Origin: Glebionis coronaria
Lineage: Eukaryota; Streptophyta; Magnoliopsida; Asterales; Asteraceae
NCBI GenBank assembly: GCA_025667525.1
Contig: CM046874.1
Location: forward strand, 663,294,963 to 663,358,962
Direction: 5' to 3'
DNA length: 64,000 bases
Position 1 is the first letter of the stretch; each line of letters starts with the position of its first letter. Shown here in pieces: positions 24,414 to 37,700 of the stretch. The position numbers were made by a program, and so were the translations under genes. Below the pieces are notes generated by a model, which ran no database searches, had not been told where the DNA came from, and saw only the letters and a program-made list of their open reading frames with translations.

Positions 24414-24870
24414 TTACTTAAACAACATTTCTGCTTCCAATGCAGCAAGTTCTTCCTCCTCAGTGTGCCGAGGAGCTGGGTGTGTTGGTTGTTGCCTAGC
24501 ATCTGTAATATGATCCTGAGCAATAGGGTCAGTTGTGGGTTAGTTAGGGTTAATAAGTTGTTACTCTAAATCGGCTCCTTCCAGAGCTTCAAGTTCAGCT
24601 GCAAGGTCATCCCCGTTTTGAGAACAGAAATCGATCAAGTGACATAACCCAACCTTTTTCCGTGACCTGTTTAGATGTCTCAGCTTTAGTTGACATCTCT
24701 TTGCAGATTAGAGATATTTTCAATCATAAATTTTAGGATAGTATGTTACCTCGTCAAAATCAACAAGTAAACCCGCAGGATGTGCAAACGTATCCTGTCT
24801 GTTTCAAAACTTTAGTTTGTTCGTTTATCTCATCCATTGTCTTGTCAATATTTCTGCATCGTCAGAAATT
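24414..24870 (-). pseudogene. SNF7/VPS32 (ESCRT-III) C-terminal gene fragment
   Basis: A first exon-like block preceded by a CAG acceptor (about 24856) reads NIDKTMDEINEQTKVLKQ, the conserved SNF7 helix. It continues into a block ending VDFDE, followed by a GT donor near 24750. After an intron-like gap the next block reads DDLAAELEALEGADLE. In the same frame follow two stop codons, then THPAPRHTEEEELAALEAEM and a terminal stop (24414-24416). This order is that of the plant SNF7/VPS32 C terminus, including the ELEALEG acidic helix and the final ELAALxAEM. The first exons are missing. SNF7 polymerises on endosomal membranes in multivesicular body formation. This copy lies inside Helitron 2 and is not functional. 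Confidence 0.8.
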
Positions 24871-26300
24871 TTAATTTGATATAATCATCTATTTAAAAAA
24901 CAGCATAAGTAAATAAAACTCAGTTTACTAAACAATTAATTCAACACTGGATTTTATGAAGATACCTCATTTACGTAGCACTATGATGCATGCCATAACC
25001 AATAAACACTCTCCGGATGAACATTCTGACCACCCACACCAAAAAATCTATGGTGATCATTCTAATCATCATGCTATTCCAATCCTGCTCACAATCCAAT
25101 TTACAAATATATGAGATTGTAAGCCATTAGTTATAGCCAATCCTGCTCATAATCCAATCTATATACTTAAAACAAAGAAAAAATAAGAGTGCATACCAGA
25201 TGGTCGGGATACTTTCCTATAACAAAAGAACAACACATAAATTCCAACTAATGAATAATCATCTAAACCAGAACCCCTATTTTTTATATACAGATCTGAA
25301 TCTTATTCACATAAATTAGGTAAACAAAAACCCACTTGATGATACAACAAAGAAAAAAAAACATCAAAATCAAAAGACAAACATCGTACCTGCAATTTGA
25401 AGCAACGAAGGCCATTCTTTTTGTAGATGAAAAACCTACAAAACAAAATATTATTGAACAATGAAGAAAACAAAATTAGTACGAGCTTACAAAACAAAAT
25501 ATTACGTATCAACAATGAAAAAAACAAAATTAGTACGTTCGGAATCATTTGGGTTTGTTGAAGGTTAATGGAAGGATTGTAACTGGTTTCAATTTCAAAG
25601 CGTATGGGGTAAGTCTTAGACAATTTCAAATAAAAGGTTTTATGACATTAATTTCATTTGATATTTTCTAGCTATTGTAAAATGTGTTACAGCTTTCAAG
25701 TTTGGCTTTCCTCGACACACAAAACAACATAAATCAAATGACCCAGAAAATTAACGGCGAACAGACGCCAAAACTCACCAACGTCTCACACCGATAGGCA
25801 ACATCGCCTACTGAAAATCACTGTTTCACTAATATCATCAATCAATATCCCAACAAACGACTTTAGGCAGCCAACATCACCTGCCCACCAACGACGTCAC
25901 CCACCACATACGGCGGCAACGAAGTGGTCGGGGCAATGAAGGCTTCAGATCTGAACAATTAAAGAAACCCATCACAAAGAGGGCAAAACGATTAGCACTG
26001 AAGCAATCATCAGGAACCCATGAACGGCGGCAACGAAGAAAACAACCACCTAATAAATAGATCACCCACAAAGCAACATCAAATCTCTAATTAATCATAT
26101 CACCCGCGGCAATGAAGAAGCTGACGATAGAAATGGGTTTTGGCCTGTGGGTGTGTTGCTTGAATCACATGAGAAGGGATGGCAGATTTTGTGGCGGCTG
26201 TGACTTTTAGAGAGAGAGAGAGAGAGAGATGGAGGCTAGGGTATTTTATTTTAGGGTTTAGAGGAGAAATGTAAAAACAGTTATTTTAGAAATGGGTTTT
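24871..26300. other. 5' part of Helitron 2, no gene recognised
   Basis: It contains an (AG)n run near 26212-26230 and a GC-richer block (25860-26050) with the repeated motif 'ggcggcaacgaag', possibly from another captured gene or its 5' UTR. The phrase 'gaaatgggttttggcctgtggg' occurs twice (26129 and 26290 region), pointing to an internal duplication. Confidence 0.35.
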
Positions 26301-26409
26301 GGCCTGTGGGTCTTATGTATTTTGGGTATTTTCAACCATTCTATGTTTCAACATTTCCAAAAATAGTAATTTTCAACCATTTTGGTTTTTGCTTTATAAT
26401 GTAGTAGAG

Positions 26410-26410
<1 letters not shown>

Positions 26411-26488
<78 letters not shown>
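26411..26488. repeat. (TA)n microsatellite, 78 bp
   Basis: An almost pure TA run between the Helitron 2 start and a TIR element, with one C interruption. Read-through in any frame gives Tyr-Ile repeats, which are not real proteins. Confidence 0.95.
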
Positions 26489-27027
<539 letters not shown>

Positions 27028-27699
27028 TGGGGTTATTCTAAAATAAAACTTATAATAAAATAAATGAGGTGAAATCTCAACCCTTGGATCAAAATGACCT
27101 AATTTGATAAAAAAAATGGTGTCTTTTTTGTAAACTCTCAAACTTTAAGGGTCATTGTTGAAAATAATGAAAATTAAAACGAGCCCGATCAAAAAACACA
27201 CACTTCACAGACTAAAAACCGATCAAAACACACACAGTACACCAAATCCTCTCGAATCCACCAAATCAAACCTACTAAATCCTCTCGAATTAAACCTACT
27301 GAATCATCTCGCATCGAGATGGTTCGCACACTTATAGGACTATCGCCGCCTTCTCCTACTGGTAATTTTTTTAATTTTGCGATTAATTTTTTTAATGATT
27401 TGTGTTAAAATTTGTACTATAATGCTCTAGAATATAAATGACTTTAGTTTTTGAATGTTTAACATTATCTTGAATGTCTCCTCATTATCTTATTAGTAAG
27501 TTCAATTTTTTTCTTTTGAATGTCTGATGCAATGTCTTTCAACAACTTGCATACAAAGTGTTTGACAAAAGGTCTCAACGAGAATTTAGAATTGTGACGT
27601 GGTTAAATCTAATATGTAATGCAGTAGGTTGTAATGATTTATAAATGTGTTTTGGTAAAATTATAAATGTAATGTAGTATGATTGTGTGTGATGCACTA

Positions 27700-29460
27700 G
27701 AAAGTGGTCAGAGATGAAGTAGGATTGTGTGTGGTAGAGTGGAACATGTACTAAGATGCATTACATTTATTTCTATTGTATTATAGTTCAAATTTTAATG
27801 CATTGTAATGCAGTAGGTCACTTGCATTGTTCTTTCTACAACATTACAGTTTAGTTTTAATGCATTGTAATGTAGTACGTTACTTGCATTATTCTTTCTA
27901 CTGCATTATAGTTTAAATTTTAATGCACTGTAATGCAGTAGGTTACTTGCATTGTTCTTCTACTGCACTACAGTTTAATTTTAATACATTGTAACGCAAT
28001 AGGTTACTTCCATTGTTCATACGCGTGATTTACTGCATTAAAACTTTATTTCTACTACATTAAGGTTTAAATTCTAATGCATTTAATGCATTTAATAGGT
28101 AAGTGTGTGGTTATGATTTATGGATACAATGTGTTTGATATAATGTCTTAATAAGATATCATAATTGTGATGCACTACATTAACATTCTAATGTACTAGG
28201 AATGAGACCGTAATGCAGTAAGTTACTTACGGGTTTGATGTGGTAGAAAATATAGTGTAATGAAGTTGGTTACTTTCGTTGTTCATAGGTAGAAAATGTG
28301 TTAAAAATGCACTATAATGCTCTAGAATGCGATAGGATATCAAACATATATAACGTTTTATGCAAGTGTGTGTTTATGATTGATGTATAAAATGTGTTTG
28401 ATATAATGTCTCAATGAGAATTATAAAGTTCTCTTTGATATAGAAGTGATTTGGTAAAATCATAACTGCGATGGAGTAGGATTAACACTATGATTGAGTA
28501 GAATTAATAATATGATGGAGTAAAACTAATACTATGCATGTGATTTGGTAAATTAGAACTATAATGGAGTAGAATTATTTTTAATGTGAATATGCTTGAG
28601 TAGGATAAAGTTGTATTTTGTGGTTTTGTCGAAATTAAGTATTTGTATGTAATATATAAGTGATTTGGTAAAATTATAACTGGGACGGAGTAGGATTAAC
28701 ACTATGATTGAGTAGAATTGATATTATGATGGAGTAAAACTAATACTATGCATGTGATTTGATAAAATTTTAATAATAATAAGCAAATTTTATTCTACTG
28801 CATTACAGTTAAATTTTAATGCAATGTAATGCAGTAGGTCACTTGCATTGTTCTTTCTACTACATTACTGTTTAATTTTAATGCACTGTAATGTAGTACG
28901 ATACTTATTTTTCTTTCTACTGCATTACAGATTAAATTTTAATTCACTGTAATGCAGTAGGTTACTTGCATTGTTCTTTCTACTGTATTACAGCTTAATT
29001 TTAATACATTGTAATGCAGTAGGTTACTTCCATTGTTCATATGCATGATTTACTGCATTAAAACTTAATTTCTACTACATTAAGGTTTAAATTTTAATGC
29101 ATCGTAATGCAGTATGTTACATGGGTTGTTTATATGCATGATTTACTGTATTACAGTCTTATTTCTACTGCTTTATAGTTTAAATTTTAATGCATTGTAA
29201 TGCAATAGGTTATTTGCAATATTCTTTCTACTGCATTAAAGTTTAATTTTAATGCATTGTAATGGAGTAGGTTACTTACATTCTTCGTATGCATGATTTA
29301 CTGCATTAAAACTTTATTTCTACTACATTAAGGTTTAAATTCTATTGCATTTAATGCAGTAGGTTACTCGTGTTGTTCATATGCATGATTTACTACATTG
29401 CAGCTTTATTTCTACTACATTACAACTTTATTTCAACTGCATACTAGTTTTAAATTCTAA
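27700..29460 (+). repeat. TGCATTAC-based dispersed/tandem repeats
   Basis: Recurrent units of about 60-65 bp containing TAATGCATTGTAATGCAGTAGG, TTACTTGCATTGTTCTTTCT and ACTGCATTACAG. They occur as runs at 27780-28080 and 28795-29460, separated by less repetitive DNA with a duplicated segment (28440-28560 versus 28650-28760, 'gattgagtagaattaatattatgatgg'). Confidence 0.7.
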
Positions 29461-30582
29461 TGCATCACATAATATATATTGATACTTTCATATATAATTC
29501 TTGAACTATTCTACAGGTAAAAAGGCACAGGAAAAAACCCAGGGGACAAAGGAAGATGCATTTAACAAGCTGCAAACAGTATATAGCTTCCTCTAATACC
29601 AAATGATATACTCTAATTGAAGGACGAAATGGTACAAGGATGCATTGGGCGCGCAAGAGGATTCTTGGAAGATACTTGTGCATCATTTAAAATAATGTTT
29701 AAATTTTATTAGATGTAATACTTTGGAATATTGAATGTCTAATACGATGTAGTGTATATTTTAAAGATGACACTGTTTGTTTGTAATCATATTTTATATT
29801 CTACTACATTATTATCGTTTATTTTATTACATTACCATATTTCATTCTACTACATTAAAGTTATATTCTAAGACATTACAATTATATTTTACCACATTGT
29901 AGTCTTATAATTTACATATAACTGAGATGTAGTATAATATAAATTGAATGAGTAAAAATAAACAGTAATGTAGTAGGATATAATCCTATAATGCAGTAAA
30001 ATAAAATTTGCTTATTTAATGCATTATAGCTATATGCTACTGCATTGCTGTTATTTTATATTCTACTATATTACATATGCTTGTTACTGTTATTTTATTA
30101 TAAAAAAGGAATGATACACTAACAAAATAACTGTTGTAGGATATAAATAACAAAAATGAATTATAACATAATTGTAATGAGACAAAATCCTGAAATGCAA
30201 TAGATTTAACGTTGTGATGCACTAAAACACATTCAAATCAAAAAATATAACGTACTCATGTTTACATTGAAGCTGTTACATAAAATCATAATTTTATTTG
30301 TAAAAAATGACAAAAAAATTGAAAAACTATTCATTTTCGATGTATAGATTCTATTTAACTAGCCTTCTTCGACATATCTTGTGTCTTTGCTTTCTTCGAT
30401 ACAAACAATAATTTATACAACTCGTAGAACTGGAATTGTGGCCTCATTTATCTCCATATGTCGAACAACCCCTTCTCTTTGTTAGTCCTTCAACAGTTAC
30501 TTCAGGTCTTCGCTTTATCATTCGTACCCTAGATTATTGATTTTAACCTTCATCTGAAACTTATAAAAGATATAATTCAATA

Positions 30583-30720
30583 GAAGATAAAATGTGATTC
30601 AGTAGAAGATAAACTACAATTCGGTAGAACATAAACTATAATTCAGTAGAACATAAACTATTATTCAGTAGAAGATAAATTATTATTTGGTAGAACATAA
30701 ACTATAATTCAGTAGAAACT
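30583..30720 (+). repeat. about 22-bp tandem repeat
   Basis: About six copies of a unit resembling AGAACATAAACTATAATTCAGT, with small variations. Confidence 0.7.
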
Positions 30721-30824
30721 ATCATGTAGGAATTTTATCAAATCACATGTATATGAACAGTAGCAAAGATCCTACAACATCATAGTGCAAGTTCTACCAA
30801 ATCACATGCATACTTTAATGCAGT

Positions 30825-30985
30825 AAATCATGCATATGAACAATGGAAGTAACCTACTGCATTACAATGTATTAAAATTAAGGTGTAATGCAGTAGAAAG
30901 AACAATGCAAGTAACCTACTACATTACAGTGCATTAAAATTTAATATGTAATGCAGTAGAAAGAAAAATGAAAGTATCGCACTAC
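30825..30985 (-). repeat. inverted copies of the TGCATTAC repeat
   Basis: It reads TACTGCATTACAATGTATTA, then GTAATGCAGTAGAAAGAACA, then TGCAAGTAACCTACTACATT: the reverse complement of the array at 27700-29460. The 6.1-kb element therefore has an inward inverted-repeat symmetry. Confidence 0.75.
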
Positions 30986-30989
30986 ATTA

Positions 30990-32345
30990 CCGTATATTCT
31001 ACAACATTACCGTATATTCTACAACATTAGTGTTTTACAACATTAGTGTTTTATAACATTACCGTATATTTTACAACATTACCGTGTATTCTACAACATT
31101 ACCGTATATTCTACAACATTACCGTATATTCTACAACATTAGTGTTTTACAACATTAGTGTTTTACAACATTGCCGTATATTCTACAACATTACCGTATA
31201 TTCTACAACATTACCGTATATTTTACAACATTACCGGATATTCTACAACATTACCGTATATTCTACAACATTACCGTATATTCTACAACATTAGTGTTTT
31301 ACAACATTACCGTATATACTACAACATTACCGTATATTCTACAACATTACCGTATATTGTACAACATTAGTGTTTTACAACATTAGTGTTTTACAACATT
31401 AGTGTTTTACAACATTGCCGTATATTCTACAACATTACCGTATATTCTACAACATTACCGTATATTTTACAACATTACCGGATATTCTACAACATTACCG
31501 TATATTCTACAACATTACCGTATATTCTACAACATTAGTGTTTTACAACATTACCGTATATTCTACAACATTAGTGTTTTACAACATTGCCGTATATTCT
31601 ACAACATTACCGTATATTCTACAACATTACCGTATATTTTACAACATTACCGTATATTCTACAACATTACCGTATATTCTACAACATTACCGTATATTCT
31701 ACAACATTAGTGTTTTACAACATTAGTGTTTTACAACATTACCGTATATTCTACAACATTACCGTATATTCTACATTACCGTATATTCTACAACATTACC
31801 GTATATTTTACAACATTACCGTATATTCTACAACATTACCGTATATTCTACAACATTACCGTATATTCTACAACATTAGTGTTTTACAACATTACCGTAT
31901 ATTCTACAACATTAGTGTTTTACAACATTAGTGTTCTACAACATTGCCGTATATTCTACAACATTACCGTATATTCTACAGCATTACCGTATATTTTACA
32001 ACATTACCGTATATTCTACAACATTACCGTATATTCTACAACATTAGTGTTTTACAACATTACCGTATATTCTACATCATTACCGTATATTCTACAACAT
32101 TACCGTATATTCTACAACATTAGTGTTTTACAACATTAGTGTTTTACAACATTACCGTATATTCTACAACATTACCGTATATTCTACAACATTACCGTAT
32201 ATTCTACAACATTAGTGTTTTACAACATTAGTGTTTTACAACATTACCGTATATTCTACAACATTAGTGTATATCATACTTCATTATTTTATACCCAACT
32301 GCATTACTATATATTCTACAACATTACCGTATATTCTACAACATT
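30990..32345 (+). repeat. two-unit minisatellite (20 bp and 16 bp)
   Basis: About 70 tandem units of two kinds that interleave: ACATTACCGTATATTCTACA (20 bp) and ACATTAGTGTTTTACA (16 bp). Point variants (TATATTTTACA, CGGATATTC, TTGCCG) recur together in larger blocks, for example near 31170-31290, 31410-31530, 31590-31700 and 31945-32040. This indicates amplification of multi-unit segments. Open frames across it encode repeating FYNITVY/LQHYR strings and are artefacts. Confidence 0.92.
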
Positions 32346-33089
32346 ACAGTATAATTCAGTAAAAAAGTTATGAAACTGATCTTCAACAAAACATAATACT
32401 TTAACAACCATCTAACTTAATACCGCATCAGTGCTATATCTAGCGCATTACAATTATAAACTTTCATGTAGGAATTTTAACAAACATCTGGTGTGCATGT
32501 TTTATATAATTTCGTTTCATCTTGTTTCCTTTTAAAACACAGCCAAATGAATGCTCCAAATCATGTACGTACCAACTATATCACGATTACAACAAAAAAT
32601 AATAAAAATCATAATACAAAATGATAAACATAAAAAAGCTACAAACTTTGAATAAAATACTTACAATAAGACAAAGATGATGATCAACACTCGTTACTTG
32701 TTGATGGTTCAACCGAATCTTCTAAAACAATTAATGATGTGAGTTATGATTATCAGTTGATCCTAAACAATGGCGTTCAAGGACGAAGGTGGCTAACGGT
32801 GGTGGGGATGACGGTAGACATGGTGGGGAAGGTGGTGGTTGATGGTGAGGAAAGTATGGAAGGTGGTGGTTAATGGTGGTTGAACGTCGAGAGGATTGAA
32901 AGAAACTTTTCAAGATGTCTGGTGTGAAAAAAATTATAGATAGTTTTTGAAAAGTTTCCAAAAGAGCCCCTAAAGTTTATAAAATCACAAAAATACATCA
33001 TCAGTTTTTTTAGAAAAAAGGGAGACACATGGCAGCTTGTGGTTCCACCTCATTTATTTTATTATAAAAATTGTTTTATTTTACCCCAA

Positions 33090-33451
<362 letters not shown>

Positions 33452-33871
33452 TGTTGGGAATTATTTATAATAGTACCAAGTACCGTTAGTATGTAACCAA
33501 GTACCGTTAGTTATAGCAAGTATTGTTAGTGTATATGCGGTACATGCAAAGTACCGTTAGGCTTACTATTAAGTACTGCCAGTTAGATAAGGACATATAT
33601 ATCTTTTGTAAAGATATGTTCTATTTATTATAGTAGTATATCGTGTGTAATATACGTATCCCAATAGAATATTCAAGGAGTTCCTTATACTATAAAAGAA
33701 ACATAGGTACGATGAGTTTATTGTACCTCAACACAACGATTAATAAGAATCGAATAGTTAGTAGAATTATCTGTTCTTCTTTGCTTAATTAAGTTTGATT
33801 TCGCATAACTTATTTGAGTTGAGTAACAGTATCTCAAGTGCTCTAGTTTATTTTCAAGATATTGTGCAATA
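33452..33871 (+). repeat. Ty1/copia 5' LTR, first part
   Basis: It starts TGTTGGGAATTATTTATAAT after the 41-bp array, includes a TATA-like box (TACTATAAAAG, about 33690) and repeats of AAGTACCGTTAG (33478-33565). It is cut at 33871 by the Athila complex and continues at 47203-47233, where it runs directly into a primer site. No second LTR of this family is in the window. Confidence 0.7.
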
Positions 33872-33876
33872 CTTAG

Positions 33877-35487
33877 TAATGTAGAGATTTCACTAGTTGA
33901 AAAAGTTCGTTTTCTCGGTATCTTCTCGAATTGATTTCCGGTTCAAAGCGCGACTCAATTGTTCTTGGTGGAAATGAAAATGGTTTGGTTATCTATTACT
34001 AAGTAAAATGAAAATGTAAATTGCGATAAGTAAAAGGAATGCTGAAAGGAATGCTAAAAGGAATGCTGATAGGAATGCTGATTGGAATACTAATAGGAAT
34101 GCTAATTGGAATGTTGATTAGAATGCTGATTGGAATGTTGATTGGAATGCTGATTGGAATGTTGATTGGAATGTTGATTGGAATGCTGATTGGAATGTTG
34201 ATTGGAATGCTGATTGGAATGCTGATTGGAATGCTGATTGGAATGTTGATTGGAATGCTAATAGGAATGCTAATTGGAATGTTGATTGGAATGTTGATTG
34301 GAATGCTGATTGGAATGCTGATTGGAATGCTAATAGGAATGTAAAAGGAATGCGAAAGGAATGCTGATTGGAATGTTGATTGGAATGCTGATTGGAATGT
34401 TGATTGGAATGCTGATTGGAATGTTGATTGGAATGCTGATTGGAATGTAAAAGGAATGCGAAAGGAATGCTGATTGGAATGTTGATTGGAATGATGATTG
34501 GAATGCAAAAACCCTTTTCCAATCAAGGTAATTGGAATACGTGATTGGAAAGGGGTTTACCCTTTCCGATCTAACTTTTTGATCCGAAAATTAAGCAAAA
34601 GCAATAAGCTATGGTTAATAAGCTCAAACTAAAACTTGCACGAATCTAAATCGAAATTGACTTAATAAGCATGAATAACAACTTATCAAACTTAAAAATA
34701 AGCAAACTTTCAAATCAAACTTTTAAAAAGATGAACTTTTTAAGAAAACTTTTGATCAAATAAGCATTAAGATGAAAACAAATCAAGGATGAACATGAAT
34801 CAAAGAGAAGCAAAGTAAGAATGGGAGAAGAAGATGATTAAAGATAAGAACTTGATTAAAAGAAAAGATTCCAAAATAAAAAGACTTACTTGAATTGAAG
34901 AAATTAAAAGTGCATAACATGAAATTAAATTGCAAGAAATTAAATGACAAGAAATGAAAATGGTGGAAGTGTGGCTTGTCAAGCCACCAACAACTTGAAA
35001 ATGAACTAAGCCTAATCTATATATAGGGGTGATTAGGGAGGAGCTTAGGAAGCTTCCTCCCTCTTTCCTCTTTTCCTTATTTGCACACTTAAGTCCTTTT
35101 CTTCTTAATTGTTTGTTAATCTTGGACTTAATGACTTTGTCTCGGGATTTCTTTGAACTCGTCTTGAATTTTCTTCATAAATAAGACTCGAGTTCTTCGG
35201 CTTTTAGTAAACTTCCGTCTTTTGACTTTTTCTTCGATAAATCTTCAGAATTGGTCTTGGACTTCCGTTCTTTTTCCACTCTTGATCTTTCGACTTCATC
35301 TTTCGTCTTTTTCTTCGATAAAAGCCCGTGAATGTCGTGGTTTCTCCACTTTTCACCTTTTCGTCCTAAATCACAACAAAAACACAAACCACGCATAATT
35401 CCGACATAAATGACATAAAATACACGTTTTGGCTCGGTTATTATTGTAATTAAGTGGTAAAAAGGATGGGTGTTTTCACACCTATCA
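33877..35487 (-). repeat. divergent outer LTR (LTR-B) of the Athila complex
   Basis: 1611 bp, related to LTR-A at both ends: TTCTCGGTATCT occurs about 35 bp from the left edge in both, and the right ends share GGATGGGTGTTTTCACACCT plus ATCA. The left edge reads TAATG instead of TGATA. It contains a 12-bp tandem array not found in this form in LTR-A. Confidence 0.8.
34036..34506 (+). repeat. 12-bp tandem repeat within LTR-B
   Basis: About 36 copies of GGAATGCTGATT and GGAATGTTGATT variants. The array is a multiple of 3, so it yields open frames of MLIG repeats on one strand and FQSA/SIPI repeats on the other; these are not proteins. LTR-A has scattered, non-tandem AATCGGAAT motifs in the same place, so the array grew from a common motif. 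Confidence 0.92.
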
Positions 35488-35983
35488 AATCGCCTACACT
35501 TAACCATTGCAATGTCCTCATGCAATGCATTAGTTATAAAGCACATTTTACACTTTCCATCATAATCAACCTACCTTGGCCTTTATTAAACAACTAAGGA
35601 AAATCAAAAAGATAGAAAATAACAAGATGCAACAAGGAAGAAACTTGTAAAGAAATCTAAGACTTACATTAGGGCTTGTGTGTCATGAATGTTCATCACC
35701 CTCAAGTTTCATGTTCCCCATGCCAAGCTTAAAAACAAGATCATTGTTAGTACAAGTTAGCATAACAAACATTTACTCATGTGGTTCAATTAATCACTTA
35801 AACTCCCTTATTCCTACGAGTATCTCTTATATTTTATTGATGTCTTGAATGATCACGAGGATGCATTGTTGACTTATTTTGATAATTTATTTAGTCTGAA
35901 AGCAAAGTAGGACGATTTGATCAATAGTTAGCTAAAGGACAAAATCTCTTAAAACTGCTTCTCGGGATATCAAAAAGTTCATT
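35488..35983 (-). other. second copy of Athila 3' untranslated region
   Basis: It parallels 37684-38205 from the PPT-like AATCGCCTACACTTA through CTCGGGATATCAAAAAGTTC, then stops abruptly at LTR-A. It is more diverged from the other copy than the two LTR-A copies are from each other, so it belongs with LTR-B. Confidence 0.75.
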
Positions 35984-37683
35984 TGATACTTACGTTTTCA
36001 TTGGGTTCAGATTAAAGTTCTCGGTATCTCCTTGAAATGATCTCGGCTCTAAGTGGAATGATTTGTTCTTGGTTAATAAAAAGGTGTTGGTTTGTTTATC
36101 TATTTTAAACTAATAACAAATAAGTAAGTGTCGAAAAAGATTAAACTAAAAGACGAGCTTAAAAATAAATATATGAACTAACACTTGGAAAACTTTGTAA
36201 AAATATGAACTTAGTCAGAAAATACTAAAAGAAAATAAGAACGGAATATAGCAAAACAACTTAAATCGGAATAATCTAAAAAAAATGCAATCGGAATATA
36301 TTCCGATTTGATTGATCGGAATGTAAACAAGCTCACGGTCGGAATATTTGCAAACAAGTTCAATCGGAATAATGGAAATAAATTGCAATCGGAATGTCTT
36401 GAAATGGATGCTGATCGAAATGTTGCCAAAAGGACTAAGCGGAATATGGGAAAAAAATGCAATCGGAATAATCATAAAATCCCACAATCGGAATAATAGT
36501 AAAAGTCCAAATTGGAATGTTGGGGAAAATAAGCACTAATCGGAATATTATAACACCTTCCGTCGATATACACTAAACCCTTTTCCGATCTAAGGATCGG
36601 AATAAAGGGGTGGGTCTGCTCGGAATGTATAGATCGGAAAGGGGTTTATAACCCTTTCCGATTGCCCTATGATCCGAAATAAAAGCAAGGTAAATAAGCT
36701 ATTCAATAAGCTACTACCCAAACTAGCTCGAATCCAATATTAAGCTGATCAAATAAGCACTAAAAACAACTTTGCTAACCTTAATTAAACAAACTTATAA
36801 ATCAAATAATAAAAAGATGAACTTTTTAAGAAAACTTATAAAAAGTAAATAAGCAAAACTAACAAATAAGCCAATAAGAACAAGGATCTTAAAGCTTATT
36901 CGTGTATAAACTTAAGGAAACATAAAAAGAAATCAACTTTTTAAGCACAAAATCACTGATGAACAACACGGATCATACGAGATTTGTACCAAAATCAATC
37001 AAAATCAAAGAAAGGAAGGATGAGATTAAAGATTAAAAGCTTGAACTAAACTTGATTAATGAAAAATAATACAAAGGTTTGATCTTGAAATAGAAAAAGA
37101 TGAAAACTAGTGAGAGAAAGTTTAGAACCTTCTCTCTCTAAAACTAGAGAGAAAATGAAAATCTAAAAACTATCTAAAAAACTAAGTGTGCAAATTTGTG
37201 AAGTAAGGTCATATATATAGGCGTGTCTTGTGGTGGTGGGCTTGTGATTGGGCTTTGGTTTGGGCTTCTTTTTCTTCTTTCTTCTTTAGTCTTCACGCTT
37301 ATTCAAATAAACGTTTCCGACTTGGATTTGAGAAGTGTCGGTGAATAATTCCAACTCGTCTTATAATCTTTTGTTTAATAGACTCGAGTTCTTCGACATA
37401 TATGAATCTTCCATCTTTGGCTCTATTCTTTGATAAATCTTCAAATAGGCACGATGACTTCAAATCTTTTGCATCTCTTGGACGGTAGACTTCGTCTTGA
37501 GTCTTTTTCCTCGATAAAACCCGTGCAATCCCATGTTTTCTTCAATATTCATCCGGTTGACTCTGAAAACACAATAAACACAAAAACCACGCATAATTCC
37601 AAAAAAATGATATTAAATACGTGTTTTGGTCTTGTTTTAGCCAGAATTAAGTGGTAAAAGGATGGGTGTTTTCACACCTATCA
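35984..37683 (-). repeat. 3' LTR-A of the Athila element
   Basis: 1700 bp; on the minus strand it starts TGATAGGTGTGAAAACACCC and ends GTAAGTATCA. It matches 45499-47197 almost throughout. It is preceded on the minus strand by a polypurine-like TAAGTGTAGGGGATT. Confidence 0.92.
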
Positions 37684-37700
37684 AATCCCCTACACTTAAC
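37684..37700 (-). other. Athila polypurine tract
   Basis: The minus-strand reading TTAAGTGTAGGGGATT abuts the LTR start TGATAGG. Similar TAAGTGTAGGGG motifs recur at 39214-39228, 39271-39284 and 39491-39504. Confidence 0.7.

Larger units (their letters stand above)
20786..26410 (-). mobile_element. Helitron 2, non-autonomous, 5.6 kb, carrying host gene pieces
   Basis: Minus-strand reading starts TCTCTACTACATTATAAAGC (26410) after an A and ends with a CCGC/GCGG hairpin and GGGTATTCGTCTAG (20786). The next base is T, which is the first base of Helitron 1. So Helitron 2 sits exactly at the 5' edge of Helitron 1. Both 5' ends share the block AACCAAAATGG about 20 bp inside. It carries an aspartic-protease-like fragment (plus strand) and an SNF7 fragment (minus strand). 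No Rep/helicase gene is visible, so it would depend on enzymes supplied in trans. Confidence 0.78.

Noticed and set aside
31046..32139. Several overlapping open frames encoding FYNITVY / LQHYR repeats
   Set aside because: They are products of the 20/16-bp minisatellite; three frames are open at once and nothing else supports coding.
30990..32345. CRISPR-like alternation of repeat and spacer
   Set aside because: The 'spacers' are themselves the second repeat unit, there are no cas genes, and the context is plant nuclear DNA.
33999..34526. Open frames of 101-175 codons made of MLIG, SIPI or FQSA repeats
   Set aside because: The 12-bp repeat is a multiple of three and stays open in several frames; it lies inside an LTR.
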